From NCBI RefSeq assembly GCF_000474275.2, contig NZ_ATAE01000006.1, forward strand, positions 1 to 64,000: a stretch of DNA of 64,000 nucleotides, in the 5' to 3' direction. This stretch comes from Alkalihalophilus marmarensis DSM 21297 (GTDB lineage: Bacteria; Bacillota; Bacilli; Bacillales; Bacillaceae_D). Shown here in pieces: positions 35,369 through 44,231 of the stretch. Position 1 is the first letter of the stretch. Each line of letters opens with the position of its first letter. The position numbers and the translations under genes are program-made. Below the pieces are notes generated by a model, which worked only from the letters and a program-made list of their open reading frames with translations, did no database searches and was not told where the DNA came from.

Positions 35369-36845
35369 AAACATGTTTATCTATGAGTACCTTCGCTATA
35401 TTCTTGCCGCTTAATGTGACCATTGGAGACCCGCCTCCTGGATGAGTCGAGCCGCCGACAAAGTATAGATTGCTCAAGTCTTTTGCTTTATTTGCTGGCC
35501 TTAAATATGCATCTTTTCGTTTATTAGATGCTGGCCCATACAATGCCCCGCGATATGCATTAAATGTGGAAGCAATCCAATGTGGCTCTATTGTCATTTC
35601 TTCTAAAATATAGGGTCTGATCTCTACACCAAAAGCCTCTAGTTTATCATAGATTACTTCTTTATATGATTCTAAATCTAGCGGAACCTTTTTATTTGTG
35701 ATGGCTGGTGCATTCACTAAAATGAATAAATTATCTCCATCAGGTGAGACGTCAGGATCCGTATAAGATGAATTACATATATACACTGTAGGATCTTTCG
35801 GGAGCTGTTTTTTTGTGAATAATTCATTGAATTCTTTTTTGTACGATTCGCTAAAATAAACCTGATGGTGAATAAGTGAATCAAGCCGTTTATTTAAAGA
35901 AACTAAGAGAACGAGCGCAGAAATTGAGGGCTCATAGGAATCTCTTTTTCGATCTTTAAAAGAAGGGCGGTACTTTTCTTTTACTAAGGAAGGATATACG
36001 GTTAAAAGGTCCCCGTTCATAATCACTTCATCTACAGCAATGACCTCATCTGTCGACAAAGTCATTTCCGTTACGCGATTGTTTTCCACTTCAAGTTGTA
36101 TCACTTCTGTGCCTGTCTTAATGTTCACACCAAGTTCTACAGCTCTTCTAGTTAGAGCTTCCGCAATGACAGGGTTTCCCCCTTTAACGTAATACACTCC
36201 CTCGATTAACTCTAAGTAAGCAATCATCGCAAATGTAGCAGGGGCAACATACGGAGAGGAGCCGATATAGGTTGCATATCGGTTAAACATTTGGATTACC
36301 TGCTCATTTGTAAAGTATTTTCTATGAAATGAATCAAGGGTTTGGTGCGGCCTTACTTGGGTAAGCGCACGAGCAAGCTCTGGTGAAAGATAATCAGTCC
36401 AGCTGGTGAAGGTTCGATGAAAGAAGTAGCGCTCGGACAATCCGTATAAACGCTTGATTTCAGTTAAATAATTTGAATAACAAGAAGGAGCATCTGGCTC
36501 AAATGAAGTGAGCTGTCTGCTTACCTCAGATTCATCAGTGGACAAATCTAGCGTCGTCCCATTTGTGAAGTGATTTCTGGTGTGGGTTTTTAGTCGAATA
36601 AACTCAAGATAATCATCCGGGTTGACACCAGTCTCTTTGAATATACTTTTAAACACATTAGGCATGGTTATGGTATTTGGACCAAAGTCAAATTGAGCAC
36701 CACCTAACTGATGGCGCATCATCTTTCCACCTAAATGTTGATTCTTTTCTACTAAATGCACCTCAAAACCATGATAGGCAAGCAGTACTGCACTAGCTAA
36801 ACCGCCCAGGCCCCCGCCAACAATCCCTACAACTTTCTTTTTCAT
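35367..36845 (-). CDS. crtP: Diapocarotenoid terminal oxygenase (CrtP/CrtNb type)
   Basis: 492-residue CrtI-family enzyme: GGGLGGLASAVLLAYHGF at about 8-25, GGKMMRHQLGGAQFDFGPNT, and the C-terminal VGGSTHPGGGSPMVTLSGK that is characteristic of staphylococcal CrtP and Halobacillus/Methylomonas CrtNb, which oxidise the terminal methyl of diaponeurosporene or diapolycopene to aldehyde or acid. ATG at 36845 with AAAGGA upstream; it overlaps the preceding glycosyltransferase by 4 nt. Last gene of the minus-strand crt operon. Confidence 0.85.
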   Translation of the reverse strand: MKKKVVGIVGGGLGGLASAVLLAYHGFEVHLVEKNQHLGGKMMRHQLGGAQFDFGPNTITMPNVFKSIFKETGVNPDDYLEFIRLKTHTRNHFTNGTTLDLSTDESEVSRQLTSFEPDAPSCYSNYLTEIKRLYGLSERYFFHRTFTSWTDYLSPELARALTQVRPHQTLDSFHRKYFTNEQVIQMFNRYATYIGSSPYVAPATFAMIAYLELIEGVYYVKGGNPVIAEALTRRAVELGVNIKTGTEVIQLEVENNRVTEMTLSTDEVIAVDEVIMNGDLLTVYPSLVKEKYRPSFKDRKRDSYEPSISALVLLVSLNKRLDSLIHHQVYFSESYKKEFNELFTKKQLPKDPTVYICNSSYTDPDVSPDGDNLFILVNAPAITNKKVPLDLESYKEVIYDKLEAFGVEIRPYILEEMTIEPHWIASTFNAYRGALYGPASNKRKDAYLRPANKAKDLSNLYFVGGSTHPGGGSPMVTLSGKNIAKVLIDKHV

Positions 36846-37951
36846 GAATAACGCCGTCCTTTCCAAACAAATCCCTTCCCATTAAAGCTTAAGAACATGG
36901 ATCGATATAATACCAATAATAAGCTGATTGCCGAGAGGGGCATGAAGAGCCACAGCCACTTTTCTTGATTCATTGAACGATCGATAAAGAATTTGATCAC
37001 CCAAGTGAGAGTTAACGGTAACAAGTAATAAAATTGCAAAGTAAATAGACCGAATAAGGCAAGAGGGAGTGGCACAATAAACAACAAAAAATAAAAAATA
37101 GAGAGAAAAGCGGCTAGTATAACTGACCTTCCTATACCGGGAAAAATGTTTTTTGAAAACCCTTCCCATACTTCTTTATTACTGTCGTACATATAGCATG
37201 TAACGTCAGCTGTCACATTCGCAATGATTGCTTTGCTGCCGCTTTTTTTTACAGCGCGGGTAAGATGGACATCTTCGACAAGAGAACTTTGAACGGTCTG
37301 ATGCCCGCCGGCTTTCTCATAGGCTTCGCGGCTAAAAAACATGAAAGCACCATGGGCAGCAGTAAAAGCAGGCTTCATTGTATAGTTAGCCATAAAAAGC
37401 GGCAGGTGCATAAGAACAATCATATGCTGCATAGGCACAAGCAGTTTACTTAGAAAGCTTGTCGTAGGAAAGAATGGAAACCCTGTAAGCAATCCTGCTT
37501 TATGTTTCTCCAATAACTGTAAAGCTTTATGAAGTGTATCTGACTTTATTCGAATGTCTGCATCAATAAAAACGAGAAATTCTCCCCGCGCTTTTGCTCC
37601 AAGTTGATAGCATGCATGAACCTTTCCCACCCATCCTTTTGGGAGCGGCTTTCCGTCGATTATAGTTACGTTGGTAAGAGATTGACTGTATGTTTCTAGA
37701 AGAGGTCGAGTCTGATCAGTTGAACCGTCGTCTAGAAAAATAAATTCTACATTTGGGTACGTTACCTTCGATAAAGAAGAAAGTAAGTCACCTACATTGC
37801 GCTCTTCGTTTCTAAGCGGCACCAAAACAGAAAGCAAGGGGTAGGTGATACGTTTCTCACTTTTATCTGGCAGCTTCGGGATAAATAAGCGATTGATCAT
37901 GGCCCATATTAATATGACGAAAAGAATGAAGCAGAGGATCATTGTCATCAT
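36842..37951 (-). CDS. crtQ: Carotenoid glycosyltransferase (CrtQ-like, GT2)
   Basis: 369 residues: N-terminal membrane helix (about 3-20), GT2 domain with VLVPLRNEERN, FLDDGSTD, the DXD motif VFIDADIR and a VEDVHLTRAV acceptor motif, then three C-terminal membrane helices (about 275-355). Staphylococcal CrtQ glucosylates the carboxyl end of diaponeurosporenoate; here the acceptor may instead be the tertiary hydroxyl made by the CruF-like hydratase. ATG with GGGAGG upstream; overlaps the acyltransferase gene by 4 nt. Confidence 0.82.
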   Translation of the reverse strand: MMTMILCFILFVILIWAMINRLFIPKLPDKSEKRITYPLLSVLVPLRNEERNVGDLLSSLSKVTYPNVEFIFLDDGSTDQTRPLLETYSQSLTNVTIIDGKPLPKGWVGKVHACYQLGAKARGEFLVFIDADIRIKSDTLHKALQLLEKHKAGLLTGFPFFPTTSFLSKLLVPMQHMIVLMHLPLFMANYTMKPAFTAAHGAFMFFSREAYEKAGGHQTVQSSLVEDVHLTRAVKKSGSKAIIANVTADVTCYMYDSNKEVWEGFSKNIFPGIGRSVILAAFLSIFYFLLFIVPLPLALFGLFTLQFYYLLPLTLTWVIKFFIDRSMNQEKWLWLFMPLSAISLLLVLYRSMFLSFNGKGFVWKGRRYS

Positions 37952-38673
37952 TTAATTCCTCCCTTTAAAGTGAATGTTTGCAGCCATTCACTGACTGTTT
38001 TTCCACTTTGCAAAAGAGATTGATACTCTGATGGCTTCTCAAGAACCAACTCCTCCTTTTGCTCCTCAAGCTGCCTTGTAAGTGCTTTTTCTAATGAGCG
38101 TGTGATCTCTTTTCTATTTCCCCCTAGACCGCTGTTATTCTCAATAGCAGTCCCGACATGAATATATAGCTCAGGTTTTTGCTCGTGTCTAAAGGTGTAG
38201 TAATAGGTGAGCGGAACGACTAATACATCTTTCTTATCTTTTAATAAGTAGCCAACACCAGATTTAAATTCAAGCGGCCGTTTTTCAAGATGTTGTTCAG
38301 CCCCTTGAGGGAAAAACCACAGGGCTTGTTTAGTTGTCAACTTGGTCTGGGCATAGTTTAACGAGTCTAGGAGAGAGCGAGAATCGGATGGGTTGACTGA
38401 AAAAGCACCTATTTTTCTAAAAAAGGAATAGGACTTCATCCCTTCCTCACTCATCATAGCAAACGATTCATGACGTAAGCACTCGTTGGATAAATAAAAG
38501 GAAACGAGACCATCCCACCAGCTGCTGTGATTGGCGATTAACAGAAGAGGTCTGTCCGTTTTAGGGAATGTTCCCTTTAGATTGACTGAATAAAAGGATC
38601 TTTTTAGAAGCCAATGAGTGGTATAAAAATGAAACACTTTTGAAAACCAGACACTCTTCTTATCTCTAATCAT
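37948..38673 (-). CDS. Acyltransferase (PlsC-like), probable glycosyl-carotenoid acyltransferase
   Basis: 241 residues with the PlsC/LPLAT catalytic motif NHSSWWDG (HX4D) near 48, and FFPQGAE near 121 as the acyl-acceptor region. In other carotenoid clusters of bacilli a PlsC-like protein or CrtO adds a fatty acid to the sugar of a glycosylated carotenoid, anchoring it in the membrane. It overlaps both neighbours by 4 nt, so it is part of the carotenoid operon. Sequence type differs from the staphylococcal CrtO. Confidence 0.78.
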   Translation of the reverse strand: MIRDKKSVWFSKVFHFYTTHWLLKRSFYSVNLKGTFPKTDRPLLLIANHSSWWDGLVSFYLSNECLRHESFAMMSEEGMKSYSFFRKIGAFSVNPSDSRSLLDSLNYAQTKLTTKQALWFFPQGAEQHLEKRPLEFKSGVGYLLKDKKDVLVVPLTYYYTFRHEQKPELYIHVGTAIENNSGLGGNRKEITRSLEKALTRQLEEQKEELVLEKPSEYQSLLQSGKTVSEWLQTFTLKGGIK

Positions 38674-39470
38674 CTAGACTCACCTTCTTCTTTCTGTAGT
38701 GAGAGGAGATAGCTCAATAAAATAATTAAGGTAGGGATGGCAGTGACAACAATAGCCAGCCTAAGCTGTTCAGTTGCAGCAATGACCATAAACATGAAAA
38801 TCATTAATCCAAATAGCCAGACCATACGTATCTTCCAATAAGGTGATTGATCAATGTGGTAAACCTTTTTATAAGAAAGCAGAAGATAAATAATAGCGTG
38901 AAGTAAAAAAGCAAGCCAAAACCATCCTGCAAAATTTGAAAAAGGAATGTCATAATACAACCCGCCCTGATCCCATATCCAATATTCTTTAATATGGAAA
39001 GCCACTGGATCAATGATTAAGTCAATCACAACAGCGAATAAACTGCCAGCTACAACGTAAACCAGTCCCCTAATCCAAGTATTAGAAAGGGCTTTTGTCA
39101 GTTGTTTGCTGATGACATGGGTCGTTGCTATAACCATCAACCAAGCAAAGCCGATCGTTAAAGGAAGGTCGAATACGACAAGACCAAAATCTGGATTGTA
39201 ATAATAGTGTCCAAAAAACAACCCGTAATGAACTCCTGCCCCTTCAACAAGCAGTGTAATCAAAAAGATAGCAGCACTGATCACACTCCCAAGAGCGGCA
39301 CCATAATTTCGGATAAAGTAAACGACTCCAAGAGTTCCGGATAAGATGAGAAACACTGCGTTAGCCCACTCAAGAGCAGGAGGCAGAATATCAAAGGTTA
39401 ATAGAATGACTCCGTTTATGTACCAAAAAATAAATAAGCCGAATAGTATACGGTCGAATGTGTGTGACAT
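38670..39470 (-). CDS. cruF: Carotenoid hydratase-like membrane protein (CruF, DUF422)
   Basis: 266-residue protein with seven or eight membrane helices and the CruF/DUF422 motifs EGAGVHYGLFFGHYYY near 75-90, DLIIDPVAFH near 155 and PFSNFAGWFWLAF near 180. CruF homologues add water to the end double bond of linear carotenoids; in diapocarotenoid producers this gives 5-hydroxy-5,6-dihydro ends that are then glycosylated. ATG at 39470 is chosen, with AAGGAGG 8 nt upstream. First gene of the minus-strand crt operon. Confidence 0.8.
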   Translation of the reverse strand: MSHTFDRILFGLFIFWYINGVILLTFDILPPALEWANAVFLILSGTLGVVYFIRNYGAALGSVISAAIFLITLLVEGAGVHYGLFFGHYYYNPDFGLVVFDLPLTIGFAWLMVIATTHVISKQLTKALSNTWIRGLVYVVAGSLFAVVIDLIIDPVAFHIKEYWIWDQGGLYYDIPFSNFAGWFWLAFLLHAIIYLLLSYKKVYHIDQSPYWKIRMVWLFGLMIFMFMVIAATEQLRLAIVVTAIPTLIILLSYLLSLQKEEGESR

Positions 39471-39498
39471 GACTTTAGCCTCCTTATCTACTATGATC

Positions 39499-39538
39499 AT
39501 TATAAAGTGATTTAGATAATTGTACAAATATTGTACAA
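39499..39538 (-). promoter_or_regulatory. cruF operon promoter overlapped by TTGTACAA direct repeats
   Basis: Two identical TTGTACAA words at 39520-39527 and 39531-39538 are spaced exactly 11 bp apart. On the minus strand the first supplies the -35 (TTGTAC), followed by a 17-nt spacer and TATAAT (39504-39499). A bound protein would therefore block the -35 hexamer. The word is palindromic, so the region could also influence the divergent dehydrogenase gene at 39604. Confidence 0.7.
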
Positions 39539-39603
39539 CGCGTTAAAATGTACAGCACATTAAATTACACAATTTGTTAATTAAATAGAACGGAGGCATT
39601 ATC

Positions 39604-40347
39604 ATGAGAAATGAAATCGTAATTGTAACAGGAGCAGGACAGGGTTTAGGGAAAGTGATTGCATTAGAGTATGTCAAAAGGGGAGCGACCGTAATTGCTT
39701 GTGATATCAATCAAAAGGCAGTCGAAAAAACGGCTAGAGAAATAGATGAAAAAGACAAACACCTTTATCATCCTATGGCATGTGATGTCAGGTCTGAAGA
39801 TCAAATACAAGAATTGATTGGACATGTGAAACAACAATTTGAGCGAATTGATGTTTTGATTAATAATGCAGGTGTTTCTTCATTTAAACCTCCCTTTGAT
39901 TTAGACGTGAGCGAATGGGATGATGTGATTCACACGAATTTACGAAGTGTGTTTATTTTTACAAAAGAAGCAGCAAAGGTAATGCAGCAAAATAAATATG
40001 GGGCGATCGTAAATATTGCGTCGACTAGAGCCATCATATCTGAACCAAATTCTGAGGCTTACGCTGCTTCAAAAGGGGGTATCATCTCTCTAACACATGC
40101 TTTTGCAGCGAGTCTTCAAGATTCAGGGATCCGTGTAAATGCGATCAGCCCTGGATGGATTCATACAGGAGATGCAGGGGAACTAAGAGAGGTTGATCAC
40201 AACCAGCATTTTTCAAAAAGAGTCGGCGTACCAGAAGATATTGCGCGTGCATGCCTGTTTTTAACTCAAAAAGAGAATTCATTCATCACTGGTGAGAATA
40301 TCGTTATTGACGGGGGCATGACTCGGAAAATGATTTATGAACATTAA
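39604..40347 (+). CDS. Short-chain dehydrogenase
   Basis: 247-residue classical SDR: TGAGQGLGK near 9-17, NNAG near 88, catalytic Ser in IASTRA and YAASKGG near 156, then SPGWIHTG and the C-terminal GENIVIDGGM common to the 3-oxoacyl-ACP-reductase/glucose dehydrogenase-like group. Substrate not known. ACGGAGG ribosome site 8 nt before ATG. It is divergent from cruF across the TTGTACAA repeats, so it might share their control, but a carotenoid role is only a suggestion. Confidence 0.85.
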   Translation: MRNEIVIVTGAGQGLGKVIALEYVKRGATVIACDINQKAVEKTAREIDEKDKHLYHPMACDVRSEDQIQELIGHVKQQFERIDVLINNAGVSSFKPPFDLDVSEWDDVIHTNLRSVFIFTKEAAKVMQQNKYGAIVNIASTRAIISEPNSEAYAASKGGIISLTHAFAASLQDSGIRVNAISPGWIHTGDAGELREVDHNQHFSKRVGVPEDIARACLFLTQKENSFITGENIVIDGGMTRKMIYEH

Positions 40348-40457
40348 AACAACGACATTGATAGTGGAAACTTTAAAAGGTTTCTTCATTTCCGGGTGAT
40401 AGAAGCCTCATGATTTTTCTCATTAGTGAGAAGCTAATGGAAAAGGAGTGTTGCTAT

Positions 40458-41324
40458 ATGACAAATAAATCGTATCCAACTAGTCAGCCAGCCCAGCATC
40501 AAAATCGCCAGCCAGGCTTTGAGGAGGAAATGAACCCAAAACCTGTGTATGACCGGACGGAATACAAGGGGAGCGGGAAGCTTGAAGGGAAAGTAGCTCT
40601 CATTACAGGAGGAGACAGCGGGATTGGACGAGCGGTTGCTGTAGCATTCGCTAGAGAGGGAGCAGACCTTGTCATTGGGTATTTAGATGAACATGAAGAT
40701 GCCCAGATTACCAAAGGGTTAGTCGAAAAAGAAGGGAAGCAATGTTTATTATTCACTGGTGATATTGGAGAGGAAAGCATTGCTAAGCAGCTTGTTCAAA
40801 AAACGATTGAAACCTATAATCAGCTAGATATTCTAGTAAATAATGCAGCAGAGCAGCATCCTCAAACATCACTTGAAGCGATCACTGCAGAGCAGTTAGA
40901 GAGAACATTTAAAACAAATATTTTCTCCTTTTTCCATGTAACAAAAGCAGCACTGCCTCATTTAAAAGCAGGTGCGAGTATTATTAACACAGCATCTATT
41001 ACGGCATATCAAGGAAATGATCAATTAATCGATTACTCCTCAACAAAAGGGGCGATCGTCAGCTTTACCCGTTCCTTATCAGAATCATTAATTAAACGAG
41101 GCATACGAGTAAATGGGGTGGCACCTGGTCCTATTTGGACGCCGCTTATCCCAGCAAGCTTTGATGCAAGCCATGTCGCTTCTTTTGGGCAGAATTCTCC
41201 TCTAGGACGTGCGGGGCAGCCGGAAGAATTGGCACCTTCCTATGTTTATCTAGCATCTGATGATTCCTCTTATGTCAGCGGACAGATGCTTCATGTAAAC
41301 GGCGGGACCATTGTAAACGGTTAA
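40458..41324 (+). CDS. SDR oxidoreductase, YhdF/YhxC (general stress protein 39-like) type
   Basis: 288 residues with the long N-terminal extension of this SDR subfamily (QPGFEEEMNPKPVYDRTEYKGSGKL, read here as residues about 18-42), TGGDSGIGRA near 51, NNAAEQHP near 131, catalytic YSSTKGA near 195, and a YVSGQMLHVNGGTIVNG end. Relatives are general-stress proteins of bacilli. ATG at 40458 follows AAAGGAGTG; an ATG 48 nt earlier has no ribosome site. I looked for a sigma-B promoter and did not find properly spaced boxes. Confidence 0.85.
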   Translation: MTNKSYPTSQPAQHQNRQPGFEEEMNPKPVYDRTEYKGSGKLEGKVALITGGDSGIGRAVAVAFAREGADLVIGYLDEHEDAQITKGLVEKEGKQCLLFTGDIGEESIAKQLVQKTIETYNQLDILVNNAAEQHPQTSLEAITAEQLERTFKTNIFSFFHVTKAALPHLKAGASIINTASITAYQGNDQLIDYSSTKGAIVSFTRSLSESLIKRGIRVNGVAPGPIWTPLIPASFDASHVASFGQNSPLGRAGQPEELAPSYVYLASDDSSYVSGQMLHVNGGTIVNG

Positions 41325-41381
41325 AGGTGTTGCCATCATAGAGTCACATCCGCTACACTAATAAATACGAGGAGTGATGAC

Positions 41382-41531
41382 ATGAGACCTTTACAAATTT
41401 CAGCCGAGACTGCACAGAAATTATCTAAATCATTGAATGTGCCGATTGAACAAATTATGCATATGCCTCAGCATATTCTGATTGCAAAACTGGCTGAGCT
41501 TGAGAAAAAAAACGATAGCTCAGAAAAATAA
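41382..41531 (+). CDS. Small conserved-looking protein, 49 residues
   Basis: Reads MRPLQISAETAQKLSKSLNV, then a PIEQIMHMPQHIL segment, ending in a charged LAELEKKNDSSEK. GAGGAGTGATG supplies a good ribosome site and a strong terminator follows directly, so it is a compact single-gene unit. Helical, cytosolic, no metal motif. It looks like one of the short uncharacterised proteins of bacilli; I cannot name it. Confidence 0.7.
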   Translation: MRPLQISAETAQKLSKSLNVPIEQIMHMPQHILIAKLAELEKKNDSSEK

Positions 41532-41567
41532 AAAGACGTATCCGCACTTAACTGCGGATACGTCTTT
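41532..41567. terminator. Bidirectional terminator
   Basis: AAAGACGTATCCGC and GCGGATACGTCTTT form a perfect 14-bp stem with an 8-nt loop between the small gene and the convergent permease gene. Confidence 0.92.
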
Positions 41568-41574
41568 CATTTTA

Positions 41575-43104
41575 TTAAGAGGCTACTTGTTGTTTTGTTT
41601 TCGTTAAAGCAGGCTCTGTGACTTCTTGTGCCGATGCTTGTTTATACGCACAATAAACAAAGAAAACTGCAACTAATACATATCCAATAGCATAATCTGG
41701 TGCAGCATTAACTGCAAGAGCTGGTGCATGCATAAAACCTACAAAAGATAAGAAGGCAGCAATCAGAGAAAAGATGGTTGCTTGTTTAAAATTCCGATCG
41801 ATAATAGCAACCGTTATAGCCCCAAGTAAAATAGCTGTAAACATAGCTCCTTGTCCGAGTGGAACGATCCCCTCAGAAATCCCGGCAACGACTTCACCTG
41901 CTCCATTATTAAATCGTGTCATAACATAGTTAGCGAAATACGGCAGCATTGCGATCGCAACAGCAGGATAGTATTTCTTTTCATTAGATTGAAAAGCTGT
42001 TGTGACCATTGATAAGCCGACAAATACAAGAATTGGTGCGATCGCAGCTAATGGAATAATCGCGGCTAATGCAGCAATCACACCTGTTACAGCTGCTGCA
42101 CCAAAAACAACGGCATTTAATATACTGTACCCGCGTCCGGCTCCCATTTGTTTTGAGCCGACTGTTGCAATATAAACAGTTGTAGGAAACAATCCTCCAA
42201 AAATGGCACCAAGCATCGTCCCAGTTCCGTCCACAGCTTGGCATTCACGAACATCATAGGAATCACCTGCAGCTGCCATCGCATCGACGTTATTCATCGT
42301 TTCAATTGCATTATAAAGTGTGATAGGCAGTAATACGGCAAGTAATCCAATAAGTGCTCCAAATAAATAAGTCATTCCTTCAAATGCAGCTAGTGAAGGG
42401 ACGATTGGGTAAAATCCCATGTTTGAGATACCTTCAGCAATACTTCCAGGAGATTGATACCCTAAGGCAAAAGCTAGAGCAGTACCGATGATTACGGCGA
42501 ATAATGATGCCGGGATATTGAATGGCATTGCGATTTTACCAACTACACCAACTAAAATAATAGCTAATGCAACAAGACCTACAACCGGGATGGAGAATGT
42601 ATTAAATAACATTTCACCAGCAATAAATGTGATTGCCACACCCGCAAGAGCTCCTAACATGGCTGCACGCGGCAGGTGGTCACGGACCCAGTTTCCAGAT
42701 AAGCTGACTACAGCTTCAATCAAACCACTTAAAAAGGCTGCGGCAACAGCAATTTTCCAAGCAAGCTCAGGGTCACCTGTAAGAGCGTTAGCAGGAGCAA
42801 GAACCCCAAATAAAAAGACAAACATAACAGGGGTGCTGATCCCATAAGACAGGGCGGTTACATCAGTTCGGTTTTCTTTAACTGCCAAGCGCTTTGCCAT
42901 GTACGCATAATATAAGTTTCCGGCCATAACAGCAACAGCAGCACCAGGAATAACTTTGCCAAACACAATACTAGCAGGGAATCCCATACCGAGCATAGTG
43001 ACCGCAATAATCACAAAGTTTGCTAAGTTATTTTGGAATAAGGCAAAAAATGCATCTGTATCCTCTCTTTTATAAAGGGGATAATGAATAGGTTTAGTCG
43101 TCAT
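41575..43104 (-). CDS. NCS2-family purine permease
   Basis: 509 residues with about 12-14 membrane helices. NCS2/NAT features include NLANFVIIAVTMLGMGFPASIVFG-type TM1 (about 27-50), a Gly/Ala-rich GALAGVAITFIAGEML helix, and VGSKQMGAGRGYSILNAV. Longer than PbuX (about 438), it belongs to a less studied NCS2 branch. It lies 12 nt after xpt and under the guanine riboswitch, so the substrate is probably xanthine, guanine or hypoxanthine; uracil is less likely. GAGGC-type ribosome site. Confidence 0.85.
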   Translation of the reverse strand: MTTKPIHYPLYKREDTDAFFALFQNNLANFVIIAVTMLGMGFPASIVFGKVIPGAAVAVMAGNLYYAYMAKRLAVKENRTDVTALSYGISTPVMFVFLFGVLAPANALTGDPELAWKIAVAAAFLSGLIEAVVSLSGNWVRDHLPRAAMLGALAGVAITFIAGEMLFNTFSIPVVGLVALAIILVGVVGKIAMPFNIPASLFAVIIGTALAFALGYQSPGSIAEGISNMGFYPIVPSLAAFEGMTYLFGALIGLLAVLLPITLYNAIETMNNVDAMAAAGDSYDVRECQAVDGTGTMLGAIFGGLFPTTVYIATVGSKQMGAGRGYSILNAVVFGAAAVTGVIAALAAIIPLAAIAPILVFVGLSMVTTAFQSNEKKYYPAVAIAMLPYFANYVMTRFNNGAGEVVAGISEGIVPLGQGAMFTAILLGAITVAIIDRNFKQATIFSLIAAFLSFVGFMHAPALAVNAAPDYAIGYVLVAVFFVYCAYKQASAQEVTEPALTKTKQQVAS

Positions 43105-43116
43105 GATGCAGCCTCC

Positions 43117-43722
<606 letters not shown>

Positions 43723-43733
43723 CTAATAATGAA

Positions 43734-43962
43734 AAAACCCGAATATCAAGGCACCTGTAGACTACAAGTGATACCTTGACATTCGGGTTTTTGTCAAAAG
43801 AAAAGTAAGGCAATGTATATTGCTAAATAAGTAGTAATATACATACAACACCTGTTCAATTGAACTATTATTTGATCCGATTGTCATCATCACTCATAGT
43901 CAAGCCATTTACGGCAGCTTGGTAGAAACTTGTGAGCCATATCCTCACGATTATACGAGTTT
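43734..43962 (-). promoter_or_regulatory. Guanine-class purine riboswitch of xpt-permease
   Basis: On the minus strand the aptamer at 43962-43891 has TATAATCGTGAGGATATGGC, GTTTCTACC and TTGACTATGAG, the three conserved joining segments. The discriminating base is C (43899), which gives guanine/hypoxanthine rather than adenine specificity. A terminator stem with ACCCGAATGTCAAGG paired to CCTTGATATTCGGGT (about 43787-43736) is followed by T6 just before the xpt ribosome site. Between aptamer and terminator is an unusually long linker of roughly 100 nt that contains another AT-rich hairpin (about 43810-43845). Confidence 0.93.
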
Positions 43963-44231
43963 GTTTTATATTGTTTGTGTATAGGGGTTAGTATAGAGTA
44001 TTATGTCTATTTTTTAAAGAGCTTTTTTAAAAAAACGAATAAAAAACTTAAATTTAGAAAATTCATTCGTTTTTTCAATGCGCAAATGGTCCTTGATAAT
44101 AATGAATTCAATATTCAAAACCTTCCTTATAATTTGGATTTGACTATTCCTATCTTTTTACTTGTGTTTATGTGAAAACACGCTATAATCAGTAAATATC
44201 ATAAAAATTTAATAGAGAGTAGGTACGTAAA
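43963..44231. other. AT-rich intergenic region
   Basis: Holds the divergent start regions of xpt and the binding-protein gene. A 66-codon frame at 43975-44175 starting TTG has no ribosome site and an AT-driven composition, so I do not call it a gene. No clear regulatory palindrome is seen. Confidence 0.4.

Noticed and set aside
40348-40457. Possible sigma-B promoter (GTTTC and GGGTGA) before the stress-type dehydrogenase
   Set aside because: Only about 10 nt between the boxes instead of 12-14 after a six-base -35; likely chance. A GAAAC/GTTTC inverted repeat overlaps the area.
43975-44175. 66-codon frame starting TTG upstream of the binding-protein gene
   Set aside because: No ribosome site, AT-driven composition, no recognisable pattern.
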